Source of the DNA: Xanthoparmelia taractica
Taxonomy: Eukaryota > Ascomycota > Lecanoromycetes > Lecanorales > Parmeliaceae
Length of the DNA: 64,000 nt
Assembly (NCBI GenBank): GCA_033085395.1
Contig: JANQBS010000054.1
Location: 1-64,000, forward strand
Reading direction: 5' to 3'
Positions 1-12,319 of this stretch are shown here, piece by piece (the first letter of the stretch is position 1; every line of letters begins with the position of its first letter). Under the pieces are notes generated by a model. That model was not told the origin of the DNA. It ran no database searches and saw nothing but the letters and a program-made list of their open reading frames with translations. Made by a program: the position numbers and the translations under genes.

Positions 1-319
1 TTTGCGTATGGCTGAAATTTGTCTATGGCTGGGTAGCACTCAGCCGAGGAACGAGGCTGAGTGTGGGGCACGATTAACAGTCTGGCCTGCGGGGTTTCTT
101 TGGATTGATTTTCAGCTCGCAGAACATCATTGACAATCCACGCACTGATAAGCTTCCTCTCTAATATCCGTCGTTGCTGCCTTGTGGGGTTTGTATGTAT
201 ATCTATCTACGCAAAGACCTTTGCCTTTGAGCATTCACAAGCTTACAAGTTCCCTAATATAACCTAATCTGTTGTCCTTACTTTGTTCTTACTTTCATAC
301 TTCTTCTTCTTCCAGTATC
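1..319. other. Upstream region of the first gene
   Basis: No coding frame of interest. This is the 5' flank and presumed promoter and 5' UTR of the gene starting at 320. The leader just before the ATG is pyrimidine-rich (TTCTTCTTCTTCC), which is common in fungal 5' UTRs. Confidence 0.5.
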
Positions 320-2031
320 ATGGGCCGCCCAATTATCTTGTTCTCAGACGACAATCCCCAGGACCTTGAAGATTATCCACATGACTCCGAGGATGGGCTA
401 AAACCATCTACTCATTCCTCTTCCGTGGCATCTCATTCAGCAGGACCTGCGTCTCTAGTTGGAGTATTTGTGAAATGGGCTCTTATTATCACTGTCATTT
501 TTATGGCACCGACCATTACCTCGGAGCTCTTTGGATCCCAAAGTAGCAAGGCAAGTTGATCTGTCAGAAAGACTATGCCTGTAGCTCGCTAAGAGACGCT
601 GTAGAGTCCTGCAGGCCATCGTAACTACTATGGGGAAATACCCAAGACTTGTCCGGGCACCAAATATCGAAAAACCTTGAGCTTTGACTTCGACAAGCCG
701 ACCAACCTTGCGTTTGGCCAAGAATCTCACGATTCTAAACGCCATGGCCTCGAGTTTGATTTCGTACATACAGTCGGCAAGGTTGAAGTTCTCAAGCAGG
801 ATTCAGGCTCAAACATCAGAATCGCTCTTGACATTAGGAGCTCCGATCCTCAGCTTACAGCCTCCGAGTCTTTGAGTATCGTAAAGTCAGGCTCAGCTCT
901 GACCGTCAAAACGCCAAGAAGGACGCCGAAAGAGTCAGCCGGTGGAGCTGAGTTACCGTGCATCTACGTTGCTGCCACCATATCAATACCTTCGGGAACG
1001 ACCCTTGAGAACTTTGCTGTCAATACCGAGACCCTCCCAGTCACGTTTTTCCCTGGACTAGACTATGCCGTCACAAATTGTACCGAGGTACGGCTCCTTT
1101 CTGTGCTATGTTGTCCTGTACATCATCTTTACGAAGTTGCAAGACGTTCCGGCAATAGCACTTTTGGTTTTCAGCTTCCATACTATTCCCAGAGCGAATG
1201 TTTTCTAACTCAGCTTGCATTCTGGTGGTTATGGTGAATTACTAACTTTGAACCGTGCGATAGATCAATGTACACTCTACATCCTCGTCACTTTCCACGG
1301 ATGAGCCTCCAACCCTCGACATCAATTCCCGTGAGACAACTATACATCTCACTTCTGGCTCAGTCTCTGGCTCGTACCCTCTCTATGACGTGTTGGACAT
1401 CTCGACCATGTCAGGATCCATCGATATCGATGTTGAACCCAAAGATGCCGACGAGGATAATGTTCAGCCAGCTATCCTCCGCCTCTCCTCCAAGAGTGGC
1501 TCAATTCGCGCCTTAACATCCACGATCTCGGTCCCCGCTCGCGACTACCAAGCGACACTCAGATCGCTCAACGGTGGTATAGATGCTACACTTCTGCATG
1601 GCTCATACACTTCATTGCGGACACTTAACGGACGTATCAACGCAGATTTATATCCCTACGGTCACAATGACTCCCGGACTGATATCAACACGCATTGCAA
1701 AAGCGGCAGCACCGACATTACCGTCCACTCATCCCTCTCACATCCTAATGATCCAATCAACAAGCTCTACTCCGAACACCACGGCTTATCAGGAAGTGTG
1801 AGCCTGTGGTATCCAGCACAGTGGCAAGGGATGATTAAGGGCAGTACTTTGAGTGGGAGTATCGATCTAGACTGGGATGGAGTAAAAGTCGTCAGGGACG
1901 ACAAGAAGGGCTGGATTAAGAGGACCGTTGAGGCTGTCAGAGGGGAAGGGGAGAGCCAACTGACTTTTTCTAGCAAATCGGGCAGTCTGAACTTGGGTGG
2001 AGATAGTGGGGGAGGTGTATTTGCTGGGTAG
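320..2031 (+). CDS. DUF4097/adhesin-like beta-repeat membrane protein
   Basis: Proposed exons are 320-550, 605-1087 and 1264-2031 (about 493 aa). The ATG at 320 follows a pyrimidine-rich leader. Residues 1-45 are acidic and Ser-rich, followed by one hydrophobic segment at about 46-66, so a type II or tail-exposed single-pass membrane protein is likely. The rest is rich in short repeats of the kind SGSI, SGSV and KSGSL, the pattern of the DUF4097 (putative adhesin, beta-solenoid) family found in many moulds; the function is unknown. The first intron is ambiguous. A GC-AG intron 551-604 (AAG|GCAAGT) and a GT-AG intron 555-614 both keep the frame. The second intron, 1088-1263, has a clear CTAAC branch site. 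The family assignment rests on the repeat style and is moderately sure; the gene itself is well supported because three open blocks join in frame. Confidence 0.75.
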
Positions 2032-2592
2032 AAGATATAAGGTGCTCTACGGAAAAAAGCCTTGCCTAAAGTGTAGAGAAGGATGAGATGATGAGAGGGT
2101 GAGACCCAGATACGGACTAAGGATTCGGTTACAGGGAAAAATAATGCAGGCATGATAATACGAGGAACATGACTGAAGATACTGCATGTAGCATCTGTCT
2201 TGAGCCATTCAGCGCGTGAGTTTTGAATAGCAGCCGTCGGTGTGATAGGTCCACCATCCTTACATTGGTAGTCAAAGTGTTCGCGATACAATCGGCTACC
2301 GCCCAAACAAAAAGCGAACATTAGAACCTTCTCGAAGCGGAGAAGCGAGCCTTGTCCAACAGTGAGGCCAAGCTTAGAGCTCCAACCGCTTTGAAATCTG
2401 TTTTTCGTCCCCCAGCTGTTTTGGGCAAGAGTTGAGGAAGAACTGAAGAAGAAAGATATTCGGACGACGCATGCATATTTGGTGCCATGCTTCTAGAGAA
2501 GGTATAATCCGAGCTTACTGCAGGGATCGCCTTGGGGGCACGAAAACCTTCCCTTCCACCTTGTCGCACCTACCCGGCGCCATTTAACACTT
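2032..2592. other. Intergenic, head of the DnaJ gene
   Basis: It holds the 3' end of the upstream gene and the presumed promoter of the TPR-DnaJ gene. Short open frames on the minus strand here have no recognisable content. Confidence 0.5.
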
Positions 2593-4710
2593 ATGGGCCT
2601 TTTCACTAAATCCTCATCACCTAAGAAGAAGACAGAGCCTGACACCAAAGAAAATAACAATAACAAAACGTCATCCTCACGTTCTTCACCACGCAAATCT
2701 CCAACAAAGTCTGCTGCAAGATCCTCTACACATTCACCAACAAAGTCCGTCCGGGAAAGGGAGCAAACATACAAAAAAGGTTCCTGGTCACGAAGCACAA
2801 AAGGCACACATTATTCCAGTGATATACATCCTTTGAATCTACCGCCTGAAGAGCGGGAGCGCCGTCGCTCGGCAATGTCTTCAGATAGCGAGCAGGATGA
2901 GGAAATGTATCGAATGGATGTCGATTCCGATACCTCAGGAACAAATCAGCATCTTAATGGAGCGCCGGATGACGAGCAAATGAATGGCGATAGCAGTCCC
3001 ATACCTCCACCACACCAAACGCCATCACCGCCGCCAAAGCCAGCATATGATCCTGAGGTGTGCAAGGCTACAGGGAACAAGTACTTCAAAGCAAAGGACT
3101 ATACAAGGGCCGCCCAAGAGTACACAAAAGGTGAGAAATCGCCGCCCAATCCTTGGTCTCCGCCTTGCTTCATGTACAAGGTTCGCTAATGTCTACCGCA
3201 CACTCCAGCCCTCACTGTTGAACCGCAATCGGTCACGTACCTTTCCAACCGAGCCGCTGCTTACATGTCCGCAAATCGATTCGAGGAAGCACTCGAAGAC
3301 TCAAAGACCGCGGATGAGATAGAACCACAGAATCCAAAGGTCCTTCACCGGTTAGCCCGCATATACACCAGCCTTGGTCGACCATCGGAAGCCAATGATG
3401 CTCTCGACCGAATAGCCTCCGTTCAACCAGTGAAACAACAAGACCGGGCACCAGCACAATCGATGCTGACCGACATCAAACGAGCAGAAGATGCTATACG
3501 AGAAGGAACCACTGGCTCTATGGCAATTCACGCACTGAATCAAGCGGAGCGAGGATTGGGAGTTGGTGTTGAGAAGCCAAGAAAATGGCAATTGCTGCGG
3601 GGAGAAGCCTACTTGAAGATGGGCAACCCCAATGCACTGGGTGAGGCGCAAAACGTGGCAATGTCGTTACTCCGCAAGAACAACCAAGATCCAGAGGCAT
3701 TGGTGTTGAGAGGGAGGGCTCTGTACAGTCAAGGGGAGAACGAGAAGGCTTTGCAACATTTCCGGCAAGCCCTGAACTGCGACCCAGACTTCAAAGATGG
3801 CGTAAAATACCTCCGAATGGTACAGAAGCTGGATCGAATGAAGGAAGAAGGCAACACAGCTTTCAAGGGCGGCAGATACAAGCAAGCCGTCAGTCTGTAC
3901 AGCCAGGCTCTGGAGATCGACCCGAACAACAAGGGTACGAACTCTAAGATACTACAAAACAGAGCCATGGCATCGATAAAGGTATATTATTTAGTACCTT
4001 CTCTTTCAAATAGCTACAACGTCTGACATTCATTACAGTTCAAGGACTACAAGTCCGCCATCTCGGACTGTACCCGCGCCCTTTCTCTCGATCCCTCCTA
4101 CGTCAAAGCCCGCAAGACCAAAGCCCGCGCCCTTGGCGAATCCGGCGACTGGCAAACCGCCGTCAACGAGTACAAAGCCATTGCCGAATCTTACCCCGAG
4201 GAGCCTGGTATCGCAAAGGAGATCCGCAACGCAGAGCTCGAGCTCAAGAAAGCGAAACGCAAGGATTACTACAAGATCCTTGGAGTGGAGAAGGATGCCA
4301 ATGACAATGACATTAAGAAGGCGTATAGGAAGTTGGCGATTGTGCATCACCCGGACAAAAACCCCGATGACGAGAGTGCGGCGGAGAGGTTCAAGGACAT
4401 TGGAGAAGCGTACGAGACGTTGAGCGATCCGGAAAAACGTGCACGGTATGACAGCGGCGAAGACCTCATCGACCCTAGCGAGATGTTTGCACAACAGGGC
4501 GGTGGCTTCCCGATGCAAGGGGGCGCGAGTATGAACATCAGTCCGGAGATGCTGTTCAACATGATGGGTGGCGCTGGAGGAGGCGGCGGTGGGTTCTCCT
4601 TTGGTGGTATGGGAGGAGGGAGTCCGTTTGGTGCGGCTGGTGGTGGAGGCGGGAGGTCGAGGCAGAGGGCGGGCTTTCCGGGGGGAATGCCGGGGGGGTT
4701 TGGATTTTGA
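2593..4710 (+). CDS. TPR-repeat DnaJ co-chaperone (DNAJC7/TPR2 type)
   Basis: Exons 2593-3130, 3209-3981 and 4039-4710 give 660 aa; the introns are 78 and 57 nt and both junctions keep phase. Residues 1-145 are Ser/Lys-rich and disordered, and a Pro-rich stretch precedes the TPR region. TPR motifs occupy about 150-500, for example the helices around [17 protein letters not shown] and the unit starting [17 protein letters not shown]. The J domain starts at about residue 511 (DYYKILGV) and keeps the HPD motif at about 542 that stimulates Hsp70 ATPase. A Gly/Phe-rich tail ([15 protein letters not shown]) follows. This is the layout of the DNAJC7 family, which passes clients between Hsp70 and Hsp90 in the cytosol and nucleus. 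The long disordered N-terminus is typical of fungal members. The product is recognised with high confidence; client proteins are unknown. Confidence 0.93.
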
Positions 4711-5125
4711 TAGAGTGAATGGCAGCCGAGTCTGGTGGTGAGCGGAGAGATAAGATGCTATCGTGTGGCCGCAGTGCATTCTATCTGGAAAGGAGACGGT
4801 GGCACATTATGCCAGAGCAGTCATAAGGTATCGGACGCGGCATCTGCTGAATTACGACTCGATGTCCTTTGCATTATCGTCATCATAGAAAGAGAGGGTT
4901 TAGAATGAAATCTCATTCGCGTAAGGACGACATCTATTGGTTGTACACTGTTCACGAGCTTTATGCTGAACGAGATAGATGGAGGGCTTAAAATTTGTCA
5001 TGATTTGCTCTCTCTCATTCTCACTAGAGGTCGTGGATCAGGACGACGGCATAGTTTTTACAACAGAAAAGAGTGTGCAAGCAAGCGCACAATATCGAAA
5101 AGGAAAGAGACGCTCATGCTTTTCA
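4711..5125. other. Convergent intergenic region
   Basis: It lies between two converging genes and carries both 3' ends. Nothing else is recognised. Confidence 0.5.
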
Positions 5126-7502
5126 TTAACCACTCATACTCTCCCCATCCACCAGCTTCTCCCCCGCCATAACCGTCGCCTCCTTCCCCCCTTTTTCCCT
5201 CCTCAAACTCCCGCTCCCGCTCCTGCTCCTCCCTACCCCATCCTCCATCTCCCTCTTCACCTCCCTCAACACATCTTTACCCTCCTCCGTCTTGCCCAAC
5301 CTGAGCACCAGCCCCGTGTTCTCCCTCTGCAGCGCCCGGACCTGCTCCCGGAGTATATCCCTCTCTTTACTCACGACCTCGAGCTCTTGCTTCGTTTCGT
5401 CCTTTTCCCGGGCCAAGCGCCTCTTCTCATCTTTGTCCTGCTCCTTCCTTTTGCGCTCTTCGGCCTTGGCAGTCTCCTTTTGGCGCTTGGCTTCTAATTT
5501 CGCGACTTCCTTTTTGTACTTTTCTTCTTGCTTCGCTACTTCTTTGGCGTGTCTCTCTTCGGCCCTTTTGATTCGTTCTTGCTCTTTGGAAGTGAGCTCC
5601 TCTTTGTCCTTCAGCTCCTTTTCTCGGGCTTTGGCCAGGGTTTCGTCGAGCCTCCTTTTGCGCTCGTTGAGCTTTGCGAGTTCCTTTTCGTGCGGTGACA
5701 TTGCGGCCGCGTCTTTTGCGTTCGGAGACTTGGTTTGCGATGTGGTTGATCTGGTGGAAAGTGTGTCGTCGAAATGGTCTTCGGCGCTGGCAAAGGAAAC
5801 GGCGCTGGAGCTGGAGGCGGAGCTGACGGAGCGGCTGAGGGTGGCAATTGTGCCGTTGGGCACGCCTGTTACTGCATCGATGGATTGCATAGACCGCGTA
5901 TGCTGATGACCTGGAAGACGATCAATGACAGCTTGAGGGGCATAGCTCTCAAGGCCGGCATAGGCAGCACTGGCCACTGTAGCTACCAATCCTTCTGGAT
6001 GGACCGTATCTCCTGGTGCTGTTGCCATCTCCATGCTTGCACGCCGAGCAACTTTTAATTCAGGCGCTTCGGTCCGCTCAGCCTCGTCCTCCAATCCAGC
6101 CAAATGTCCGTTGGTTTTGTAAGCTTCAAGCTCTTCGCGCGTCTTCTTCTGCATATGATTCACATCTCCCTTCTCCAGCGCTTCAACTTCATCCTGTGAA
6201 TGTTCTTTCTTGCACGCCCAATCGAGAAACTTGCTAGCGTCAGCTACAATACTTCCGGGAGTCCCTCTTTCGACCATGAATCGTGGCACACTTCCTCCTG
6301 GATCACTTCTTGTAATCATGACCCATTCTACCGGGTTATTCTCAGCATCGTCATGGGCGTCAGGATCATCCATTGCTTCTCCCTTGGCACAAGGCCCTCG
6401 AGAGCCAGCGAAGGAAATGGTCTTGCCTCTTTTTCGAGCCTCCTTAGCCACCTCCTCTGCTGCAGCCGGCATTAGCTGATTGTCTCCGTCCAGCAACTCT
6501 TCTCCGGATTCCTTAAGCTTGCGCTCCACATTTCGTAGAAGGGCTTCTTTCGCAAGAGGCGGCGCATCTTCTCGTGATTGAGTAACTTTGAATAGATCTG
6601 TGGTAGATGATGACTTCTTTGGCTTTCTAGGTATCTCGCGTATGAATTCGACCGATTCGTACTGCCCTCTTACGAAACCCTCTCTCGGTGGGCAGTCAGG
6701 ATGTATGCAGGGCCTTGAGATGACCATGAAGTGCCTAGGGGTGTCGGTGAATCGTCGAGTCTTCGTTCTAGCACCATCAGATGCCGGGGAAGCAGGTCGC
6801 GAAACCAAAGATTCCGGCTCACTTAAAGCAGAGGATGAAGTGAGTAACAAGGTGACGAAATCGCGCGGTGTTGTAGGCCCCGGAAACTGTGCGGATAGAT
6901 GATACACTGCCATCACGTCAATACGGGTTCCATCCCACGAGGATCGAAGACCTACCCTCGACAGTCCCCACTCCCTCGATGCCCCTCCTCTCAACTCTTC
7001 TTTCCCCGCCAATTCCCCTTATATTCCCCTCCCCGGGCCCACCTTTCACCTCCAACGACTCCGGAAACTCTCTCTGCAAACCTAGCTTCCACTTCTTGAA
7101 ACCCAGACCCTCGTGTACGCTCCTCCTAGCAAACCACGCGCCATTGCCGTCCTTACCCCCCAGCTTGTAGACCGCCATACCCAGCGGATTGTCCTTGGCA
7201 TTTAATTTGATCGGCTTGCCCCATTCTTTCTGTAAGCTGATATGGGATGGATCGAGCGGTTCTGAACGAGCGGAGGAAGAAGAGATCTCGGAGACGTTTG
7301 AGGCTATGGACGCGCTGGTGGAGGAGCGGGGTCGGGTGGTGACAAGGGGGTCAGTTGGAGGTGGGAGGGGAACTGAGTCGATTATTGTCTGGGCTTCAAT
7401 GAAGGCGTTTTGTAGATAAGATACAATTTCGGATTCTGCATTAGGGACAGAGGAAAAGGGGGTTGGACTGAGAGAGCGGAGAGCGCTGTGGAGGGCGGCC
7501 AT
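5126..7502 (-). CDS. DUF3074 START-like domain protein with C-terminal coiled coil
   Basis: Two exons on the minus strand, 7502-6956 and 6906-5126, encode 775 aa. The 49-nt intron (GTAGGT to GGCAG, branch TTGAC) is phase 1 and restores a continuous block reading GTVEVYHLSAQFPGP. Residues about 85-330 match the DUF3074 family, a START-like fold thought to bind lipid or another hydrophobic ligand; the signature stretches are KDNPLGMAVYKLGGKDG, PTTPRDFVTLLLTS and HFMVISRPCIHPDCPPREG. Residues about 580-760 are an uninterrupted Lys/Glu/Arg-rich coiled coil, so the protein probably oligomerises or docks on a scaffold. No signal peptide or membrane segment is visible. The ligand and pathway are unknown; the family call is confident. 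Confidence 0.88.
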
Positions 7503-8755
7503 GGTAGGGAATTAATACTGGACTCAAAGGATGGTAGATATACAGCGGGAAGATGTCAATAGGATAGGGAGTAGAAGTGAGGGACTCTTTGGAGTGCAGG
7601 CAGATTGCTGGAAGAGTATGGTAGAATTAGATGAAGGGAGTGACTATGTAAAAACACGCTGGCTATTTACAACGAGTCAAAATGTCATAAAATCATGGTA
7701 AGATGTTGCTACAAATCATGCTCGTTTGTCAAGACGGGGCAGCCTTTTTTGCAGGATGCCGATGATGACACCCGAGTTTCGGAAAACGGGGCAATTCCTT
7801 TCCCCTTTTCCAACATAGGTATCTCTACCAGTCCGACTTGGCATACTTGATGTGCTTCTTGCGTAAGCAGAAACAAGTGAGCATTCATATCAACTATCTT
7901 GAGTGGGCAATAATAATCTCTGTGAGAATGTCTGTATTTAACATATTTATTACAGTTATATGTAGAGAGCGCAGCTCGTATCCAGCATCCGATTCCTCCC
8001 AATCCATGGTTGGCATCCCAGAACCCAGTTCCAAGCGTAGGAGATGACCCTACAGTCCACGTTGCTGCCAGCTTCCACCGTCCCGAGCCCCAGTAAGGTG
8101 ACAAAGAAGACCACAGGTCCTCCCTCAAGTTCCGCCACAGGCTTCCCTCGATGCGTCAGCCACCTCGACCCAGTCCGACATCCACTGGCAACAACGCAGC
8201 CACCCCGCATACCAGTATGCTCCCCTCTTCTATTAGATATTGTCATCGTCCGCCTACTAGCCAGCCGGCACACAGTGCCGAAGTAGACAAGACGCCAGGT
8301 ATGCGAACCGACTCTCGGGATCTTACCACCTTCGAGTCGGGCGCTTCCTGTGGGATGACATGATGAAATGAAAAAAGACAGAAAAGGCCGAAAGTTTTAT
8401 CCACCAATTCCGTTGCCGTGAGGCCGTCGATCTTGTATAAATGCAGTATTGGACCTCCCAAATAGTCGATTGGAAGAAGCGAAAGTAGAGATCCGGGCCA
8501 GCCGTTGCCGATGCAGGAAAACCGAAATATACAGCAACGCTCGCTAGAATGACGCAGCAAACCACACAAAAGCAAACAAGAGGGTATCTGGCTCTAGTCC
8601 ATGTCGATGAATCTGATGATGACGCCTGTAAGTGAGTGGCGAGTGTTCGTCTCGTAGGCTCGTGAAACAACTTTGATCCGCTCAAGGTCCTGCTGAGGCT
8701 TAAGCTTCAGCCCTTAATGTTGTGAGGCGATTCTCGATGTTTCTCGGGGAGATTT
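7503..8755. other. Gene-poor 1.25-kb interval
   Basis: It carries the promoter of the DUF3074 gene on its left side and the 3' flank of the next minus-strand gene on its right. An open frame on the minus strand (8685-8323) has one hydrophobic stretch, but no homology or splice support, so it is not called. Confidence 0.4.
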
Positions 8756-9835
8756 TCACATGGCATAAGGCATTGGCGCAAAGCTTTGGTAGTCGGCCCA
8801 TCCGAGGCCACCAAAGCCACCAACGCTCATACTCGTACCACACTGTTGTGTCAGCGTGCTAGGTAGGGGAACCTCCTGAGACGCTGACGCCGATGAAACC
8901 GGAAGGCTATAGTACTGAGGCGGACTCGGGCTTTCCGCAGTATATGGATCACTGCTGTACGACGTGGTCGGCGAGTTCATAGCCGGGACATCATCAAAGT
9001 ACATGTTGGGATCCAAGTCCATGCTTGTCCATGTGCCGGTTCCGTACCCAGGATCTGCTGATGTATACACGGTACCTGACGAAGCGTACTTCCATGACTC
9101 TGGTGCAGCGGAGTATTGCGAGGGTAAAGTTGGCTGCCACCAGCTCTCGACGCCTGTTGAGCTTGGGAGGACTGGAGTTGGGTGGACGGCTTCGACGGGT
9201 CGCGGTGGTGGTGGTAGAAGTGGGAGGAACATGCCCATGATGGCGGTCTTGACCTCTTCACTCCTTCCGCAGAGCAACTCGCCCGCACCATCTTCTTCCA
9301 ATCCTTCCAAAGCCATAGCACTCGTACGGTAAACATACTTGTTCGCAGCCTGTACGAAATCCTCTTGCAATTTCTTGAGTTGGACCTCCTTCTCCGACCA
9401 GTTGTAGGTATGGTCTGAAGTGTCTTTGGAGTGGACCTCCTTGTGGAATTCTACCAGTAACTCTATCGTCTCTGGCGTGAGCTTGAAAGCGACTTCATTT
9501 TGCGAGACCATGTCGACATGGACGATATAAGCTTCGATGGTGACCATCCTGTAATTGAAAACGGCTTCTATCAAAGGGTTATCATCATGCACGAGTTCCG
9601 AGTCTGGTGCCTTTGGAAGCAGGAGCGAGCAGAGAGTCCATATGGCGGAAGAAGATGAAAGTGTCTCTGTGAGGCATCGGAAGTGCTGGGGTACACTGTT
9701 GAGCGGCCTCTTGATCTTGTTTATTCTCTTGAGGGTAGCGGTCAACCATGGATCTACTTTGGTGTTGAGTACTATGTTCGGGGCGGAACGGGTTGCGAAA
9801 GCAGCAGCAGAAGCGGGTAGTAGTTGAGCCGGCAT
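8756..9835 (-). CDS. Unrecognised fungal protein, 359 aa
   Basis: A single uninterrupted frame of 359 codons runs from an ATG at 9835 to a stop at 8756. The N-terminal half (about 1-205) looks like a folded, mostly helical domain, with amphipathic stretches such as LTPETIELLVEFHKEVHSK. The C-terminal half (about 210-359) is Pro, Ser, Tyr and Gly rich and probably disordered, ending FAPMPYAM. No signal peptide, membrane segment or catalytic motif is apparent. A folded helical part with a Pro/Ser/Tyr-rich tail is seen in fungal regulators, but that is only a resemblance. The length and composition make a real gene likely; the function is unknown. Confidence 0.65.
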   Translation of the reverse strand: MPAQLLPASAAAFATRSAPNIVLNTKVDPWLTATLKRINKIKRPLNSVPQHFRCLTETLSSSSAIWTLCSLLLPKAPDSELVHDDNPLIEAVFNYRMVTIEAYIVHVDMVSQNEVAFKLTPETIELLVEFHKEVHSKDTSDHTYNWSEKEVQLKKLQEDFVQAANKYVYRTSAMALEGLEEDGAGELLCGRSEEVKTAIMGMFLPLLPPPPRPVEAVHPTPVLPSSTGVESWWQPTLPSQYSAAPESWKYASSGTVYTSADPGYGTGTWTSMDLDPNMYFDDVPAMNSPTTSYSSDPYTAESPSPPQYYSLPVSSASASQEVPLPSTLTQQCGTSMSVGGFGGLGWADYQSFAPMPYAM

Positions 9836-12319
9836 TGTGATGCTGTTGCTGGATTATGTCAACGAGATGACGGGGAACATAGAGGGGGGAGTTAGAATAT
9901 TGGAATAGTAGGAAGGAAATGGTGAAAGAAAAAGAAGAAATTAAACGGCGGTCCCAAGAAGAGGGAAGTAAATGTGCACGCCTTATGTGAATAGGTAGAA
10001 GAGGAAAGAAAAAGAGTCGGTGATGGGATGTGGTGGCACCGAAGAAGGATGAGGGAGTAAGGGTATGATATTCTGCGGGGGTCGCATCATATTATAATGA
10101 GCGGAGTGATTTGACTGGGTAAGCGCAGTCGGTTTTTCCCACAAGACTAGGACGATTTGGTATCATGCAAGGTCTTAGTTGGGATTCAGCAAGTGTTATG
10201 CAGCTTGTTATGGAAGTAAACCCAAAACACGTATACGGTTGTGTAGATGCGCGCTGATTCTTGCACTTGTGCCCAGCTCGGCAAAAAGGCCGCGCCAGGC
10301 TGGACCTCCACAGCCCCCCCCAAGGCCTTGCCGACGGGGTTGATCCGTCATGCAACTAGAAACCAAAAAAGACTTTTTCCCATGCTAAACAGTAGAAGTA
10401 AACTTGAAAATCTATCTTGGCTCCGCTGGAAAATCCCAAAGCAAATAGCCTTGCTATGGTTCGCGAGCATGGAAATCGCACAAAAACATCATGACTTACC
10501 ATCATCAAATCGAACCTGACTGCGAGAGCGGTACCCAGGAGAACAAAAGTCACATGTACTAGTATATAGACTTCTGCCAAACGATCCGAATAGAAATAGA
10601 ACGTATCAGTTTTTCTAACATCTTGGACTGGTGGCCTGCAGGATGGAAGGCCTTTCGGATCCTGCAGCGAGTCCGGTAGGTACCTACCTTAGGTGCCAAG
10701 GGTGGTGGCGTGCAGAATTGTGTTATTGTAGATTTGAAGCTACTGGTGCATCTGCGTGCCTCGGCATGAAACGAATCAACGAATATGCCTCCTGATCACC
10801 GCGAGGGCCATGGCGGCGGCAGCAGTAGCATCACGTTGCCCCCTGGGCCCCTGGTGCGGGGGGGGCGACTACCGCGTTCGACAATGTCAATCTCCTCTCA
10901 GCTTCACGTGTAGAGCACAAACGGCCTTGTTACTGCATTAAGAAGGGCGAGCAGTTGGCGACATGTCAAGGCCATGCGACGATATGGGATGGTCGGAGAG
11001 GGGGATGCTTGGATGACCATTCGATGGCTTGGTGCGCGATATAGAACCATGATAGCTGAAAGGTCCGTAGGATAGTGTGGGTGTACTTTGACCGCTTCTT
11101 GGACGAGATTCGCTGATGGAGAGGGAACTTGGGGGTAGGATGGATGAGCTTGAAGTTGAAGACCCCTGCTACGTGATCTCATTGGCCGCTCGGTCTCGGT
11201 CTTACCTTATATGCAGTCATCATTCTTCCGTCGTTCTACTATTATTCTACAAAGTATATGAAGTATGAATACCTTCAAATCGCGCATTCATCAGTTCTCA
11301 CGCAATAAGTTTGCTCATGAGTAAAGTGAGCGATCATATTCATGGCCCATGAGAAGATTTGCTGAAAGCTGTCTTGTGGCTGATCAGTGGTGGCTGTGCG
11401 CTGTTGGTGATCGTTTCACTAGCGCTAATTTCTAATTGTAGATTCTCGGAGGTGGCGAAAGCGCAGTGCAGAAAACCCTCCTCGTACCGATACAGACAAA
11501 CGACGTATGATAATTCAAGCGTCTATTTCAGTCTTCAGAATCTTCAGACAGAGACATTTGATTTTTTGGTGGCAGCAGTACTTGTAGACGCCATTTTCGT
11601 TATTGATGTTATTGATTCCCCCAATTTTCCTTTTTTTCGAATATCAAAGCCATGTGTCGATCTTCACACTAGAATAACTATCTCGATAACCGCCGGGGAT
11701 TTTGCCACGATGTTCCCATAACGTATTCGTCATGCCTACCATATACAAAGTATGCTTCTGCACCAGACAATGTCCGAAATACCGAGAGGGCGCTTCTAAT
11801 TATTAGCTGTGTTGTGTCAGAAGGCAAGATCTTCTTCTTCTTCGTGGGATGAGTTACGAAGGCGACCGTTTATCTGCGCTTAGTTACGGCAAAGCAATCA
11901 ACCCCGGCCAAGTTCGAGATTCTTCATGGAGTACGTGCCCGCGAGGAATACTTCGTTACCCTTCGTTAGTTAGCCTGAAACGTTTTGCTAAGGCTTATCA
12001 GAACGTTTCAGACATTCATAATGCAAATGCATTTGGGAGTCATACTTGCATAATGAACTAAGGTGTGCGCGGTCTTCCCATTCACGAACGTAAAGCGTGT
12101 CAAGAAAACGCGCATAGCGTGACCGTGTCGAAAAAATCACGAGTCTTGCACCAACAGCACGAGAACAGCAATGCGACAGCGCTGATACTTGCCAGTTCTG
12201 CATAAAAGTTGAACTTGATATAGTATCTTAGTTCGAGGTCCCCTCGACAATGCCATGTCGTCCCGCTCGCAAATTTCGAACGACTCTTTGCTCTGAGACC
12301 GAATGAATCCAACTTTTCT
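9836..12319. other. Gene-free 2.5-kb interval
   Basis: The left 200 bases are the purine-rich upstream region of the 359-aa gene. Beyond that, both strands are full of stops, and the short open frames have no recognisable protein content, splice logic or repeat structure. No tRNA was found by eye. Together with the pseudogene to its right this forms a degenerate zone of about 4 kb. Confidence 0.5.

Noticed and set aside
8323..8685. A small membrane protein gene on the minus strand
   Set aside because: One hydrophobic stretch only, with no homology, splice support or start context.
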